From positions 15,067 through 55,215 of the forward strand of contig DKZK01000030.1 of assembly GCA_002493625.1 (NCBI GenBank): a stretch of 40,149 nt of DNA. The letters run 5' to 3'. Made by a program: the position numbers and the translations under genes. The DNA comes from Lachnospiraceae bacterium UBA7076. Lineage in GTDB: Bacteria; Bacillota; Clostridia; Lachnospirales; Lachnospiraceae. The stretch's first letter is position 1; each line of letters begins with the position of its first letter. Positions 31,340-40,134 of this stretch are shown here, in pieces. Under the pieces are notes generated by a model. It saw nothing but the letters and a program-made list of their open reading frames with translations, was not told where the DNA came from and did no database searches.

Positions 31340-31676
31340 GAAAAAAAGTTTCCTATAAATATGGAAAAGCGATGAAAAGGAATAGTAGGAATTTACCGGA
31401 TTTCAGAGAGCTGTCGGGTGGTGTGAGACAGTATTTGGTGGATTGTATATTATGACATGCGTGATGTTGTGATATATGCGAACTCGCCTTGGAGCAGCCG
31501 GTTGAACGGTACCTGACGGTATCAGTAGACTTGGACGGAGCCTGACCGTTATAGCAGGAGGATATATGACTTGATCCGTATCCTGATGAGTGCATACATT
31601 TTATGTATGAATTAGAGTGGTACCGCGCAAAACTTGCGTCTCTAAAGTTTAGAGATGTGGGTTTATTTTTTTTTTG
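31340..31676 (+). promoter_or_regulatory. Leucine T-box riboswitch with terminator
   Basis: This leader fills the 492-base gap between ung and leuA. The T-box sequence AGAGTGGTACCGCG (31614-31627) is present with its conserved core. Stem I starts near 31390 (GGATTTCAGAGAGCTGTCGG) and has the usual GAACTCGCCTTGGAGC segment (31480-31495), in which CTC (31483-31485) should be the leucine specifier codon. The antiterminator pairs TTAGAG with CTCTAA; the competing terminator is TCTCTAA/TTAGAGA (31639-31655) followed by a T run (31662-31675). Uncharged tRNA-Leu should bind and let transcription reach leuA, whose product starts leucine synthesis. Confidence 0.93.
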
Positions 31677-31727
31677 CAGGTACACAAAAAATAATATAAA
31701 ATATATTTTATTAAGGAGGTAACGGTT

Positions 31728-33398
31728 ATGAAAAATTACGAACACTACAAGCGCGGATATTACATGCCGCCGGTAAAGAGCACAAGCTGGGTTGACAAAG
31801 AGTACATCGACAAGGCGCCTGCATGGTGCAGCGTAGACCTCAGGGACGGCAATCAGGCACTTATCGTTCCTATGAGCCTTGATGAGAAAATAGAGTTTTT
31901 TAAGGAGCTTATAAGAATTGGTTTTAAGGAAATAGAGGTTGGTTTCCCTGCTGCGTCCGAAACGGAGTATGCATTTTGCCGCACACTCATAGAGGATAAC
32001 CTCATTCCGGATGATGTGACGATTCAGGTGCTTACGCAGGCGAGGGAGCACATTATAAAGAAAACCTTTGAGGCAGTTCAGGGAGCTAAAAATGTTATCG
32101 TCCATCTTTACAATTCCACCTCCTACGCCCAGAGAACGCAGGTGTTCAAAAAATCAAAGGAGGAGATACTGAAGATAGCAACTGACGGAGCAAGGCTTTT
32201 AAATGAGCTGGCAGACGAGTATGGCGTTAAATATCAGTTTGAGTATTCACCTGAAAGCTTTACGGGAACAGAGGTTGAATATGCCCTTGAGGTATGTAAT
32301 GCCGTCATAGATGTATGGAAGCCTACTCCTGACAGAAAGGTTATTATAAATCTGCCTGCAACGGTTGAAATGTCATTGCCTCACGTATATGCAAGTCAGA
32401 TAGAATATATGAACAACAATTTTCATGACAGGGAGAACATTATTTTATCCCTTCATCCGCACAACGACAGAGGCTGCGGTGTGGCGGATGCGGAGCTTGG
32501 AATGCTTGCGGGAGCGGACCGTATTGAGGGTACTCTTTTCGGAAACGGGGAGAGAACAGGAAATGTGGACATAATTACCCTTGCCATGAATATGTATACA
32601 CATGGTGTTGACCCGCAGCTTGATTTATCTGATATACCGAGAACAACGGAGATTTACGAGACTTTGACAAGAATGCATGTATATGAGCGTTCACCGTACA
32701 CCGGCAAGCTTGTATTTGCGGCATTTTCCGGTTCCCATCAGGATGCAATTGCAAAGGGAATGAAATTCAGGGAGGACGACCCGCAGCAGATGTGGACGGT
32801 ACCGTATCTTCCGCTTAATCCTGAGGATATAGGCAGGAAATATGACGGCGACGTTATAAGGATAAACAGCCAGTCAGGAAAGGGTGGTATCGGTTATATT
32901 CTTGAGCAGAAATACGGCTTTGACATGCCTGCAAAGATGAGGGAGGACTTTGGCTATATTGTCAAGGGTGTGTCCGACCATGAGCACAAGGAGCTTTCGC
33001 CGCAGGAAATCCTTTCCATATTCCAGGAGGAGTATGTAAATCACAGTGAGCCCGTAAAGCTCCTGGAATGCCATTACAAGCAGGTGGATGGCATTGATGC
33101 AGAGGTAACGATTGAGGTAGATAATGAGAAAAAGGTTTACCACGGACATGGAAACGGAAGGCTTGATGCGGTCAGCAACGCAATTATGAAGCACTTTAAT
33201 ATAAAATTTTCGCTTGTAACCTACAAGGAACATGCACTTCAGCTTGGCTCAAACTCACAGGCGTGCGCCTATGTGGGTATAGAGGTTGAAGGCATTGAGA
33301 AAGCTGTGTGGGGTGCGGGTATAAAAACGGATATCGTGGATGCATCGGCATTTGCGCTTATAAGTGCGTTAAACAGAACCGGACGCATGAAAAAGTAA
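31728..33398 (+). CDS. leuA: 2-isopropylmalate synthase
   Basis: A 556-aa cytoplasmic enzyme joining acetyl-CoA and 2-oxoisovalerate, the first committed step of leucine synthesis. The catalytic TIM barrel has WCSVDLRDGNQALIVPM (near 28), IEVGFPAASETEYAF (near 66), ILSLHPHNDRGCGVADAELG (near 241, HxH metal site) and GNGERTGNVD (near 271). The C-terminal part (about 420-556) is the leucine-binding regulatory domain. The size and the KxxSWVDKEYIDKAP-like start fit the long (yeast-like, LeuA2) type. AAGGAGG lies eight bases before the ATG. Control is through the leucine T-box. No other leu gene follows; a MITE-like repeat does. Confidence 0.96.
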   Translation: MKNYEHYKRGYYMPPVKSTSWVDKEYIDKAPAWCSVDLRDGNQALIVPMSLDEKIEFFKELIRIGFKEIEVGFPAASETEYAFCRTLIEDNLIPDDVTIQVLTQAREHIIKKTFEAVQGAKNVIVHLYNSTSYAQRTQVFKKSKEEILKIATDGARLLNELADEYGVKYQFEYSPESFTGTEVEYALEVCNAVIDVWKPTPDRKVIINLPATVEMSLPHVYASQIEYMNNNFHDRENIILSLHPHNDRGCGVADAELGMLAGADRIEGTLFGNGERTGNVDIITLAMNMYTHGVDPQLDLSDIPRTTEIYETLTRMHVYERSPYTGKLVFAAFSGSHQDAIAKGMKFREDDPQQMWTVPYLPLNPEDIGRKYDGDVIRINSQSGKGGIGYILEQKYGFDMPAKMREDFGYIVKGVSDHEHKELSPQEILSIFQEEYVNHSEPVKLLECHYKQVDGIDAEVTIEVDNEKKVYHGHGNGRLDAVSNAIMKHFNIKFSLVTYKEHALQLGSNSQACAYVGIEVEGIEKAVWGAGIKTDIVDASAFALISALNRTGRMKK

Positions 33399-33474
33399 AA
33401 TTCATTAAAGGTATTTTTGTTGTATTATGGCATCTTATATGTTAGAATATTATATATTTAGATTATTAGAGATG

Positions 33475-33610
33475 GGCAAAATTGTAGTATATCTAAAATG
33501 TAGTTGTACAATATAGACAATATCATAAGCAGGGTGCTTTGGAGCCGTGCGTTGATTTGTCTATGTTGTACAACGGACGTTTGAAAAAGCAGAGTTTTGT
33601 TCATAACTAT
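33475..33610 (+). repeat. MITE-like palindromic repeat, copy 2
   Basis: Arms GTTGTACAATATAGACAA (33503-33520) and TTGTCTATGTTGTACAAC (33557-33574) pair with few mismatches around the core CATAAGCAGGGTGCTTTGG plus AGCCGTGC (33524-33550). The core is nearly identical to that of copy 1 at 3383-3407, and the outer part (GGACGTTTGAAAAAGCAGAG) matches copy 3 at 14121. It lies between leuA and the HD-GYP-like gene, most of that 239-base gap. Confidence 0.8.
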
Positions 33611-33637
33611 CAGATTATTTTTTGAGGGGGTTACACT

Positions 33638-34762
33638 ATGCTTTTTATAAAAACTGAAGACTTAAAATACGGTATGCGCTTAGCAAAGCCGATTTACAAC
33701 AAGACAGGTGTGTTGCTTTATGAGCGCAATACGGGGCTTACGATGCAGGGCATAGAGAGTGTGAAGAATTTTGGCCTTCTCGGACTTTATATTCTTGAGC
33801 CGGCAGAGCCTGTCCCGCCTATGACAGATGAGGATTTGGATTTTGAGAGATTTCAGACTATGGCGGTGTTCAGTATACGCGAGGAGCTTGACAGCCTCAT
33901 AGCCGGAATGGAACCAAAAAATTTAAAGCGTCTTGCACATGCAATTATCACAAATTACGGAAGGCTTGATCATAAGATTTCATTTACCCAGAATCTGAGA
34001 AGCACTACGGATTATGTATATAAGCATGTGATAAATACAGCTATACTTTCTGCACTTATTTCTTCACATGCAGGAATAGGTCCTAACGAGCAGGAGGAGC
34101 TTGTGCTTGCAGCTCTTTTGCATGATACGGGCAAGCTTCTGCTTCCTAGCAGGGTAAGGGATAAATATGATGATTACGATGCTAATGATATGGTAATGGT
34201 AAGAAAGTTCCAGGCGGATGGACTTGGTCTTATACGTCCGGAGCTTGGACTTGACAGTGGGGTTAGGCGTGTTGTTGCGCAGATGCATCGCATGGAATAT
34301 GGCGGTGATGAAAACGAGGGTGGCAAGATACTTAAAACCACCAAGATACTTAAGGTTGCAAATCTTTTTGACACTATGACATGTATGAAGCTGAACAGTG
34401 AATCCATATCAGAAATTGCAGCTATAAAGCACCTGCTTAAAAATCAGAAAGAATATGGTGAAGAAATCGTCGGAGCGCTTGTGAAGAGTATAAATATTCT
34501 TACACCGGGAGTATGTATTGAACTCACGAACAAGGAAAAGGGTCTTGTCATAAATGAAAACACGGATAATATTTTAAGACCTATGGTGCTTGGATTTACA
34601 ACAAACAGGATTTATGATCTGGGCAATGACAGCGTATACAAAAAGTATCAGATTGTTGATATTATGAAGACAATGGATAACCGTATTAAGGTTGATAAGG
34701 AACGTCTTGAGGAGTACAGAAACAGAGGCGATAGTGCCTTTTCAGATCGCCGAAGGGGATAA
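33638..34762 (+). CDS. HD-GYP-like domain protein (degenerate)
   Basis: A 374-aa cytoplasmic protein. The N-terminal part (about 1-60) is the usual leader of HD-GYP proteins (LKYGMRLAKPIYNKTGVLLY). The HD domain (about 110-270) has YVYKHVINTAILSALI (near 127), LAALLHDTGKLLLPSRVRDK (near 150) and LKVANLFDTMTCM (near 238). The place where HHExxDGxGYP is expected reads QMHRMEYGGDENEGG, so the GYP motif is gone. It may be a nucleotide sensor or act on another substrate rather than c-di-GMP. A third domain (about 290-350) is not recognised. GAGGGGG lies before the ATG. The next gene starts two bases after the stop, so they are one operon. Confidence 0.82.
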   Translation: MLFIKTEDLKYGMRLAKPIYNKTGVLLYERNTGLTMQGIESVKNFGLLGLYILEPAEPVPPMTDEDLDFERFQTMAVFSIREELDSLIAGMEPKNLKRLAHAIITNYGRLDHKISFTQNLRSTTDYVYKHVINTAILSALISSHAGIGPNEQEELVLAALLHDTGKLLLPSRVRDKYDDYDANDMVMVRKFQADGLGLIRPELGLDSGVRRVVAQMHRMEYGGDENEGGKILKTTKILKVANLFDTMTCMKLNSESISEIAAIKHLLKNQKEYGEEIVGALVKSINILTPGVCIELTNKEKGLVINENTDNILRPMVLGFTTNRIYDLGNDSVYKKYQIVDIMKTMDNRIKVDKERLEEYRNRGDSAFSDRRRG

Positions 34763-34764
34763 GC

Positions 34765-35889
34765 ATGGCAGAAAACGTATTTAACGAAAAACAGGATTAC
34801 TTAATAGGTGCCAGAGATGAAGTTGTAAAGCGTGACAGCATGGCGGCAGAGCTTGATAAGATGAGAGCGCATCAGAAAAAACTCACGAAAAATATTGCCG
34901 CTGAGGAAAAGTCTATAGCTGACGAGATTGCAGCCACGCTTAAAAAGCGTAAGCAGGAAATATCAGATACGTATGATGAGAGGCTGGACGATAATCGCGC
35001 ACGCAAGAAAAAGGTATTATCAAAGCGTGATAAAAAGAAAAACCAAAGAATAAATCAGCGTATCGATAATGAGACGAAGGACATTCATAAAAATACACGT
35101 GAGCTTGAGGTAGAGATGAAAACCTTATTTAAGAAAAATAAGGTTCCGTCATTTTGCTCCACGAAGCTTTACTATATAATGTTCATGCCCAGAGGAATTT
35201 CAGAAGTATTTGGTTTGCTTGGCTGTTTTCTGCTTTTCTTTGCAGGATTTCCGGCAGGCATAACGGCACTTGTGAAGATTTTTGTTTTAGATGAAAAAAA
35301 GAATATAAATGTAGCCTTCTGGTGTGTGCTTATTGCAGCATGCCTTGTTATTTTACAGCTTGTAATTTATTTTGCGCTGTACAACACTACCAAGATACGT
35401 CACGGTGATGTTATAAAGCAGGGAAGAAGCATAAGAGATAAAATGAAGGCGAATGACCGTCAGGCAGACGCCATCAAAAATTCCATAAATAAGGATAAGG
35501 ATGAAAGCGCCTACAATTTAGATGCGTATGATGAAAAGCTTGCAAACCTTGACGCTGAAGCTGATACAATAGGAGCGGAAAAACAGGAGGCATTAAGAGC
35601 CTTTGAAGCGGATACGAGGCAGCTTATCATAGATGAGATAAATGGAAGACGCCTCCAGACCGTTGAGGATATGAAGGCGGAAAAAAAGGAGCTTGAGGAA
35701 AAAATTGCCAGAGGCGAAAAGATGTATTCAGACAAGGTTCTGCAGATTACAAATCAGTATGCCTCTTATCTGGGTGAGGAGCTTTGCAGGGAGGATAAGC
35801 TTAGCGACCTTATAGCCATTATGGAGGAGGGGCAGGCAGCTACTGTTTCTGAAGCAATTAATTTCTATAAGGGCAAGACATCAAAGTAA
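34765..35889 (+). CDS. Coiled-coil protein with two membrane helices, unknown
   Basis: A 374-aa protein with no recognised family. An N-terminal charged, mostly helical part (about 1-130, rich in Lys and Glu, with RKKKVLSKRDKKKNQRIN) is followed by two hydrophobic helices (about 140-170 and 184-207) and a long, Lys/Asp/Glu-rich coiled coil (about 215-345). Both ends should lie in the cytoplasm with a membrane hairpin between. Ribosome site AAGGGGATAAG overlaps the end of the HD gene, two bases apart, so the products are probably made together and may interact. Its last 25 bases overlap the end of yyaC on the other strand. The role is unknown. Confidence 0.75.
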   Translation: MAENVFNEKQDYLIGARDEVVKRDSMAAELDKMRAHQKKLTKNIAAEEKSIADEIAATLKKRKQEISDTYDERLDDNRARKKKVLSKRDKKKNQRINQRIDNETKDIHKNTRELEVEMKTLFKKNKVPSFCSTKLYYIMFMPRGISEVFGLLGCFLLFFAGFPAGITALVKIFVLDEKKNINVAFWCVLIAACLVILQLVIYFALYNTTKIRHGDVIKQGRSIRDKMKANDRQADAIKNSINKDKDESAYNLDAYDEKLANLDAEADTIGAEKQEALRAFEADTRQLIIDEINGRRLQTVEDMKAEKKELEEKIARGEKMYSDKVLQITNQYASYLGEELCREDKLSDLIAIMEEGQAATVSEAINFYKGKTSK

Positions 35890-36437
35890 CCAATGGAATG
35901 CTTTAAGGCATCTGCGATACAGTTTGCCAGTGTGACAACAGTATAAAGCCTTGTGCTTTGCAAAAGTCCGGAGTGGTGACCTGAAATATTTACGATACCA
36001 GTGATAGATATATCCCCTATCGCTGGTAATTTTTTATTTACGCCCTTGCCCGGCAAAATCGGGGTATTACTGACTGTAATATGCCCAACATGACAGCCCT
36101 GCCCCAAGGCTGCATCTACCGCAATTATAAATGGATTTTCCACCTTCATATTTATTTCATTTATTGTTTCCCGTATGTTTAAGGCGTGCACAGGAGTTTG
36201 AAGGCATCCCATTACCTTGATTCGGCTGTCGTAATTTACAAGCTGGTCGCCTACAAGGGGACCGAGACAGTCACCTGTAGCCCTGTCTGTTCCTATACAG
36301 AGTATAATGGGCGTGTAGTTTGAAATCAGGTTTTCCGGCATAAGTTCTGAAATGAAATCTCCTAATTCTATATATGAATAGCTGTTTAATGTATCAAAAT
36401 ACTGCATTATTGCATTTTCCTGAAGAATATTGTTCAT
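35865..36437 (-). CDS. yyaC: YyaC family spore protein
   Basis: A 190-aa protein of the YyaC/DUF1256 family of spore-associated putative proteases related to the spore germination protease fold. Markers are ILCIGTDRATGDCLGPLVGD (near 46), VHALNIRETINEI (near 84), IIAVDAALGQGCHVGHI (near 103) and ITGIVNISGHHSGLLQSTRL (near 146). D and H/C residues in the first and third blocks are conserved in the family. GAGG lies five bases before the ATG. It overlaps the convergent coiled-coil gene by 25 bases. It supports a spore-forming ancestry, together with cotJABC. Confidence 0.9.
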   Translation of the reverse strand: MNNILQENAIMQYFDTLNSYSYIELGDFISELMPENLISNYTPIILCIGTDRATGDCLGPLVGDQLVNYDSRIKVMGCLQTPVHALNIRETINEINMKVENPFIIAVDAALGQGCHVGHITVSNTPILPGKGVNKKLPAIGDISITGIVNISGHHSGLLQSTRLYTVVTLANCIADALKHSIGYFDVLPL

Positions 36438-36681
36438 ACATACCTCTGGCTTTACTTGGGTCAGTGATTATTATTAGCTTATGCAGCTATTGTAGACAAA
36501 TTGAAAAAAATTTAAACAAATAGTCATCAATACATACTGTCGAAACAAAAAATAAATATAAAAAACATGCGATTGAAATTAAAGGGTAAGCGACAGATTT
36601 TGACCTATGTAACCGTATGGGACATGCTATTCTCTCATTATTACACTATGTAGCAAGTAGTTTTAGAGAGAGGTGGAAGGA

Positions 36682-37929
36682 ATGATAGAAATCATCTATG
36701 ACAAGTCAAAGGAAAAAGCGGAGAAGGAGGAGGAAAGCAGCAGAGCTGTTACAAACGGTGATGCAAACAGCGATGCAAATGAAACCGCCGAAAATGTCAA
36801 ACTGCCGAAAAATATAAGACAAATAGGAAATCCCTGCGGGAATAAAAGAATTTACATAGAGGATTATGTCGTTACATATCTTAATTATATATCAAGACCG
36901 GGAAGCACGCATGCAAGAGGAGCTATACTGCTTGGAGAAATAAAACATTCACAGGTTGGTGACATTGTATTCATAAGCGGAGCGGTGGATGCGCAGAATA
37001 TTGAATTTGATATGGATGAGAGCAAATTTGACCAGGAGGTATGGTCAGGAATATATGCAGAAATAAAGGAGAACTTTCCGGAGCTTTCCGTAGTGGGATG
37101 GTTTCTATCAAGGATGGGTTTTTCTACTGCGGTAAATGAAAAAATTGAGAAAATGCATGTGGAAAATTTTTCGGGAAAAAATAAGGTTTTATATGTAACC
37201 GACTCCCTGGAATCAGAGGACGCATTTTATATGTATGAGAAAGGACAGCTTGTAAAGCAGAGGGGATATTATATATATTATGCGCAGAATGAGCCTATGC
37301 AGAGCTACATAATAAAGAAAAAAACAGGCATGGAGGAGGAGACAGATACCGAAATACACAGAAAGGATGAGGAACTTATAAAGCAGTACCGTGAAAAAAA
37401 TTCCCACGGAAAAGAACCCAGAACGAATAATATCAGTCTCATATATGTTGCAAGCTCATTTGTCGTACTGGTTATGCTTGCTATGGGAATAACCGTTATA
37501 AGCAACTATGATAAAATGAAGGAAATGGAAATATCCATTAACAGGCTTGAGCTTACTACGGCTGCAGACGAGGATACGGTACAGGTAATTGCAACTGAGC
37601 AGAATGGTAAAAATACTGAGGCTGAGCAGACCGTAACGGATGCCGACAAAACGACAGGGGAACAGGCAGATATCAACACGGAAGCCGAGAAGCCTACAGT
37701 TGCGGAAAACACGGAGGATATAACGAGTGAGCAGATGCTTCCTGCAATGACGAATGGTAATCCCACATACTACACGGTAAAGGCAGGAGATACGCTTTCC
37801 TCCATAGCGTATGAGGCGTATGGTTCCGTTGTGTATGCTGAGGATATTGCCAAAGCAAACAAAATAGATCTGGAGGATAACATATATGAAGGAGATGAAA
37901 TATTACTCCCGGCAATTGACGCAAGATAG
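36682..37929 (+). CDS. Membrane LysM protein with MPN/JAB-like cytoplasmic domain
   Basis: A 415-aa protein. Residues 1-45 are charged and disordered. Residues 58-205 look like an MPN/JAB fold: ARGAILLGE (78-86), VGDIVFISGAVDAQ (92-105), IYAEIKENFPELSVVGWFLS (124-143), KVLYVTDSLES (168-178) and a final strand pair. Where active JAMM proteins have GWxHTHP...SxxD this reads GWFLSRMGFSTAVNEKI, so no metal ligands remain. One membrane helix (251-275), a short coiled coil, a Thr/Glu-rich linker (about 296-355) and a C-terminal LysM domain (YYTVKAGDTLSSIAYEAYGS, 363-382, to 411) follow. The LysM should bind peptidoglycan outside. The ATG at 36682 has AGAGG eight bases upstream. The fold assignment is my reading of patterns, not a search. 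Confidence 0.75.
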   Translation: MIEIIYDKSKEKAEKEEESSRAVTNGDANSDANETAENVKLPKNIRQIGNPCGNKRIYIEDYVVTYLNYISRPGSTHARGAILLGEIKHSQVGDIVFISGAVDAQNIEFDMDESKFDQEVWSGIYAEIKENFPELSVVGWFLSRMGFSTAVNEKIEKMHVENFSGKNKVLYVTDSLESEDAFYMYEKGQLVKQRGYYIYYAQNEPMQSYIIKKKTGMEEETDTEIHRKDEELIKQYREKNSHGKEPRTNNISLIYVASSFVVLVMLAMGITVISNYDKMKEMEISINRLELTTAADEDTVQVIATEQNGKNTEAEQTVTDADKTTGEQADINTEAEKPTVAENTEDITSEQMLPAMTNGNPTYYTVKAGDTLSSIAYEAYGSVVYAEDIAKANKIDLEDNIYEGDEILLPAIDAR

Positions 37930-37987
37930 CATTTGGATGTATACTGTTATAGATGCTTTTTAGTTTCGGGTATATATGGTGAATAAC

Positions 37988-39226
37988 ATGAAGGATAAAA
38001 AGAGTAATAAAACAGACAATGTAGTATATATGGGTGGCTCTGAGGAGGCACTGAAAAATAATAAAGAGGCGGCTTACAGGGCACGAAAACAAAAAAGCAT
38101 AAAGCTGGCAGTTCTTTTGGCGGCAATCATTATTGCGGCAGTCTGCGTTATTGTCCTGTTAAACAGGGAATACCACGGCTATAAGGTTCAGGAAAGAAAT
38201 GAAACCCAGTATGAGAATACTGCGGGATACGTCCGGTTTTGTGGTAATCTGCTCAAATATACACCGGATGGAGTGTCATATATTGATACAAATGGAAATG
38301 TGGTGTGGACAGCCGGAGTAAATATGAAAATGCCTATGGCAGTAACAAGCGGAAGCTATGCTGCGGTTGCGGATATGAGCGGCAATGAGGTTTACATTTT
38401 CAGTGAGGAGGGGCAGGTAAGCAGCCTTACCATGCCATATACTATTTGTGACGTGGATATTGCCAATCAGGGTGCATTTGCTGTTGTTTTAGAAAGCGAA
38501 AAAACAAATTATGTGAATATTTACGATAAAAATGGTGACAGTATTTATGAAATGCAGACGACTATCGGAAAGAGCGGATATCCTTTGGATGTAACCATTT
38601 CCGATGATGGTCAGAAATTATTTACAAGCTATATAAATGTAAGCTCCGGTACTGCGCAGAATAATCTTGCTGCATATAACTTAGGGGATGTAGGGCAAAA
38701 TGCCAACGCTGACAGAATGGTGGGTGGTTACAAGCTTGACGGACAGGTAGTGCCTAAGGTGCAGTTTATCAGTAATGATACTGTAGCTGCATTTGGAACA
38801 AACAGCATAAATATATATTCCATGAAGGAAAAGCCAAATGAAAAGGCTGAAATTGAATTTGAAGGTGAAATAAGGAGCATTTTTTATAATGAGGATTACA
38901 TAGGCTTTGTTCAGGAGGAAAAATCAGATGATGGAGAATCAAGTTATGTGATGAGCGTGTATGACACAAAGGGAAACAAAAAATTTACAAAAAAGATTGA
39001 ATTTAATTATGACAATATATATGCTTCTGAAAAGGAGATAATTGTAACGGGCGATGTAAACTGTAAAATTATAAGAACAAACGGAAGTATAAAATTTGAC
39101 GGTAAGCTGTCAGGAAAAATTTTAAGTATGGTTCCCAGCGGAAAGAAGCTCAGCTATGTTGTGGTATATGATGACGCTACGGAAATCATAAAATTAAAAT
39201 CGGATAAGTCTTCAGAAAAAGAGTAA
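37988..39226 (+). CDS. DUF5711-like membrane-anchored beta-propeller-type protein
   Basis: A 412-aa protein with a basic cytoplasmic N-terminus (about 1-38), one membrane helix (about 39-59, AVLLAAIIIAAVCVIVLL) and a large external domain made of repeating beta units: YIDTNGNVVWTAGV, VYIFSEEGQV, VNIYDKNGDSIYEM, NIYSMKEKP, MSVYDTKGNKKF. These resemble propeller blades and fit the DUF5711 family of Clostridia, whose function is unknown. I chose the ATG at 37988 because GGTGA lies five bases upstream; an ATG at 37976 has weaker support. It follows the LysM gene after 58 bases and precedes the CvpA-like gene, so an envelope-related operon is likely. Confidence 0.8.
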   Translation: MKDKKSNKTDNVVYMGGSEEALKNNKEAAYRARKQKSIKLAVLLAAIIIAAVCVIVLLNREYHGYKVQERNETQYENTAGYVRFCGNLLKYTPDGVSYIDTNGNVVWTAGVNMKMPMAVTSGSYAAVADMSGNEVYIFSEEGQVSSLTMPYTICDVDIANQGAFAVVLESEKTNYVNIYDKNGDSIYEMQTTIGKSGYPLDVTISDDGQKLFTSYINVSSGTAQNNLAAYNLGDVGQNANADRMVGGYKLDGQVVPKVQFISNDTVAAFGTNSINIYSMKEKPNEKAEIEFEGEIRSIFYNEDYIGFVQEEKSDDGESSYVMSVYDTKGNKKFTKKIEFNYDNIYASEKEIIVTGDVNCKIIRTNGSIKFDGKLSGKILSMVPSGKKLSYVVVYDDATEIIKLKSDKSSEKE

Positions 39227-39234
39227 AGGTTAAG

Positions 39235-39300
39235 TGTGGGGCAGAAGATGAACTATTTGGTGAACACAGTAAAGTCATCAGTGAAAAGAAAAGATTGAGT
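39235..39300 (+). pseudogene. Partial duplicate of the start of the CvpA-like gene
   Basis: GTGTGGGGCAGAAGATGAAC (39235-39254) and TATTTGG repeat, with few changes, the sequence GTGTGGAGCAAAAGATGAAT (39299-39318) and TATCTCG that starts the next gene, including ribosome site and start codon. From the ATG at 39249 the first copy encodes only 16 residues (MNYLVNTVKSSVKRKD). It could be a duplicated start or a tiny leader peptide. Confidence 0.5.
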
Positions 39301-39312
39301 GTGGAGCAAAAG

Positions 39313-40104
39313 ATGAATTATCTCGCTGTTATCGTAAGTATTATTTTTATAGTATGTATATTTATAGGATATAAACACGGACTGTTCAGGTCAGCGCTTA
39401 AGCTTGTGCTGCTTGTGCTGTCCCTGTTTTTGTCGTATTTTCTTTCGCCTATGCTTGCTGATGTGATTATAAAATATACAAATGTTGATGAGTATTTCAA
39501 AACAAAAGCATATTCTGTCATAGAAAAAGCCATGAGGGAAAATGTTGAGGAATATTTAAAGGATGAGTTTGGCGTCGCTTCCGAGGATGTGACGGAGGAG
39601 TTCACCGATGAAGTTACAAATGAAGTCATGAAGGTTGAGCCTACAAAGGTGCAGCAGGTAAATATTATAAATGAAATGAAGGTGCCCGAATTTATAAAAA
39701 CCGCCCTTATGGACAATAACCATGACGATACAAGAAAAACCATGGGAGTAGACAGCTTTTACGAATATATTGCCACATATATAAGCTACATGATTGTAAA
39801 CGCAATAGCATTTGTGCTTGCCTCTGCATTTCTTCTTATTATTTTTGCAATTATAAGTATTATATTAGCAGTAGCTGTGCGTATTCCTATAATTGGCGGC
39901 ATAAACCGATTGGGTGGAATGCTGTTTGGTTTTTTTGAGGCGCTTTTTATCGTGTGGATATGCTTTGTGCTTGTGGCAATCATCCCGGATACTCAAATTG
40001 GAAACTGGTTCTTTTCCCAGATTGATGACAGTCAGATGCTTACCATAATACATGAAAAAAACATATTTATGAAGGTCGTAACAGGGCTTAATAATTTACT
40101 GTAA
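39313..40104 (+). CDS. CvpA family membrane protein
   Basis: A 263-aa protein with four membrane helices (about 5-22, 31-50, 160-190, 203-230). The opening YKHGLFRSALKLVLLVLSLF and the late IPIIGGINRLGGMLFGFFEA fit the CvpA family, which contains proteins needed for colicin V production in E. coli and membrane proteins of unknown role elsewhere. Between the helices lies an acidic helical external stretch (about 60-145) that is longer than in E. coli CvpA. GGAG lies six bases before the ATG at 39313; an in-frame TTG at 39295 is less likely. It is third in the LysM / DUF5711-like / CvpA-like series. Confidence 0.85.
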   Translation: MNYLAVIVSIIFIVCIFIGYKHGLFRSALKLVLLVLSLFLSYFLSPMLADVIIKYTNVDEYFKTKAYSVIEKAMRENVEEYLKDEFGVASEDVTEEFTDEVTNEVMKVEPTKVQQVNIINEMKVPEFIKTALMDNNHDDTRKTMGVDSFYEYIATYISYMIVNAIAFVLASAFLLIIFAIISIILAVAVRIPIIGGINRLGGMLFGFFEALFIVWICFVLVAIIPDTQIGNWFFSQIDDSQMLTIIHEKNIFMKVVTGLNNLL

Positions 40105-40113
40105 TTTTAATTG

Positions 40114-40134
40114 CAGTTTTTTCAAAAAAAACTG
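40114..40134 (+). terminator. Possible terminator
   Basis: CAGTTTTTT and AAAAAACTG can pair around a three-base loop, 10 bases after the CvpA-like stop. The stem is mostly A-T and no T run follows, so it is weak. TTGACA at 40135-40140 right after it may be the -35 element of the next gene outside the window. Confidence 0.35.

Noticed and set aside
36594..36640. Promoter in front of the LysM gene (TTGACC with a downstream TGCTAT)
   Set aside because: The spacing is about 19 bases and both boxes deviate from consensus, so it is not listed as a feature.
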